A DNA stretch of 64,000 bases from Holothuria scabra (taxonomy: Eukaryota; Echinodermata; Holothuroidea; Aspidochirotida; Holothuriidae). Positions 62,961 through 64,000 of the stretch are shown piece after piece (the first letter of the stretch is position 1; every line of letters begins with the position of its first letter). The notes beneath the pieces were generated by a model, which saw only the letters and a program-made list of their open reading frames with translations, was not told the DNA's origin and ran no database searches. The DNA lies in NCBI GenBank assembly GCA_037179385.1, contig CM074187.1:5270001-5334000 (forward strand). The letters are read 5' to 3'. A program made the translations under genes and the position numbers.

Positions 62961-63208
62961 TTAACCCTTTACCGTTGTGCTCCGATCAGGGCATGCTGAC
63001 GTGCCTCGGGATTGGGCGAAAAAGGGGACGTAGCCCGCCCGGCATAAGCTTCCGTAGGCCATTGACCCTGTGATCTTAACCTATTGTCTCTCTCGCTGTT
63101 GTGGCCAAATTTTGGGGTAGCTACTTGCAGTTTCAAGCTCCTCGTGAAACAGTAAAGATGTGTGACAGCCGAGCTCTCCGCAGGACCCAAACAACGATAA
63201 AGGGTTAA
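62961..63208 (+). mobile_element. TTAA MITE, family 2, second adjacent copy
   Basis: Same termini and interior as 62605-62865, about 13 bp shorter, with a small deletion near the right end where GCATGGGTCCAAAAG is missing. The two copies in tandem orientation, 96 bp apart, suggest local reinsertion or a duplicated segment. Confidence 0.8.
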
Positions 63209-63814
63209 CAACTAACCCTTAATAGCAGTCATGAATTCTCCCTAAAGTTGACATCCTTAATGAAATAAAAAGACACAATGATTTTGAAAAGGTTGACTTC
63301 TAAATATTATTTAATATTTTCATTATACACTGGGCAGCAGTTGGTATGGCAGAATGAGGGCAATTCTGATATGAACAAGTTGCCCTCCTCTACACTATGA
63401 AAGTTGGCATTCTCAGTATATATCATTCTAGCTATGAAGTTATGGATCACTTCATCCAACCAACAAAATTAGAGAAAATGGCATAACATTTGTTCAGAAT
63501 GTTATTTACAAAATGTGCACACAAGAGCTAAGTATAGTAATAATGCATGTGATGTCCTGCCCAAATTTCCTCTTTCACAACTTGGCATTTTTCTGTAGTA
63601 AAATCATTAGCTAAGCACTCTCCATATGCTTCAATCAAAAATAAACTGATCGACCAGTTACATTAAAATGTGAGTATAATATCAGAAATATACAAATAGT
63701 TCATTAAAGTACCATATTTTTTAGTCCTGACTGCTAAGGTACCTCTGCATGGAGTTCTTCCCAAGCAATTATGTCAGCTGAACTGATGCTAGGTTGTAGT
63801 GCACTTGCCAAATG

Positions 63815-63958
63815 TACAATCCTCAACAAAAATACATGGGACAAACCCCACTCCCCGCATCAGTGTTGAAGTTTCAGGACGCGTTGGGCTGCAGCAACAT
63901 TGAATGTGAGAGTGGGGGGATGGTGTTCCATTCATTGCTTGTTTTGTCGAGGATTGTA
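63815..63958. mobile_element. Second TA-flanked mariner-like MITE
   Basis: TACAATCCTCAACAAAAATA at the left and TTTTGTCGAGGATTGTA at the right. The interior matches 25536-25697 (CCCCACTCCCCGCAT, GTTGGGCTGCAGCAACATTG, CCATTCATTGCTTG) but is about 18 bp shorter. Confidence 0.72.
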
Positions 63959-64000
63959 GATAGATATACCACACTGCCTGGTACATGCATTATGTTTTAA

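Noticed and set aside
62504..63211. Minus-strand frames with shared [13 protein letters not shown] peptide
   Set aside because: The apparent protein conservation comes from two copies of a non-coding GC-rich MITE; the third copy at 45.4 kb shows the same.

Overview
The window looks like animal nuclear DNA: AT-rich, intron-bearing, with one spliced gene and many transposon remnants. The transposon mix (CR1-like LINE, tRNA-derived SINE, hAT, Harbinger-like and TTAA-flanked MITEs) together with the AGGTCA-rich dispersed repeat suggests a marine invertebrate, perhaps an echinoderm such as a sea cucumber. That taxonomic guess is an inference from general appearance and is weak.

The only protein-coding host gene I can support is a complete M-type pyruvate kinase on the plus strand. 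It has ten coding exons between 33979 and 54992. Their junction phases all agree, and they give 1602 nt, that is 533 residues plus a stop. Catalytic and metal-binding residues are present. The fructose-1,6-bisphosphate (FBP) loop carries Lys431, Trp482 and Arg489, the PKM2-like allosteric configuration.

Region 1-33 kb has no host gene I recognise. It holds a recently damaged CR1/jockey-type LINE on the minus strand (about 16.1-18.3 kb), LINE scraps (1.7, 9.5-10.2 and 22.4 kb), and five copies or pieces of a TTAA-flanked MITE, four of them in this region. It also holds a 2.5 kb non-autonomous hAT element (19666-22176) inserted into a tRNA-derived SINE with an 8-bp target duplication, an element with ~200-bp inverted termini (23083-24436), and a 1.8 kb array (26215-28010) of 135-195 bp units rich in nuclear-receptor-like direct repeats.

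Region 34-55 kb is the pyruvate kinase gene. Intron 3 (7.5 kb) is swollen by nested transposons: a foldback element split by an apparent TIR element, which itself carries a 4.5 kb Harbinger-like element with TAA target duplications. Intron 4 holds a TTAA MITE. Intron 6 holds a 160-bp direct repeat 1.7 kb apart. Region 55-64 kb is the 3' flank, with a foldback element, two neighbouring GC-rich TTAA MITEs and a TA-flanked mariner-like MITE.

The unusual themes are three unrelated MITE families that all sit between TTAA sites, the DR1/DR2-rich satellite 6-8 kb upstream of pyruvate kinase, and several perfect palindromes. I did not find a convincing new multi-gene system.
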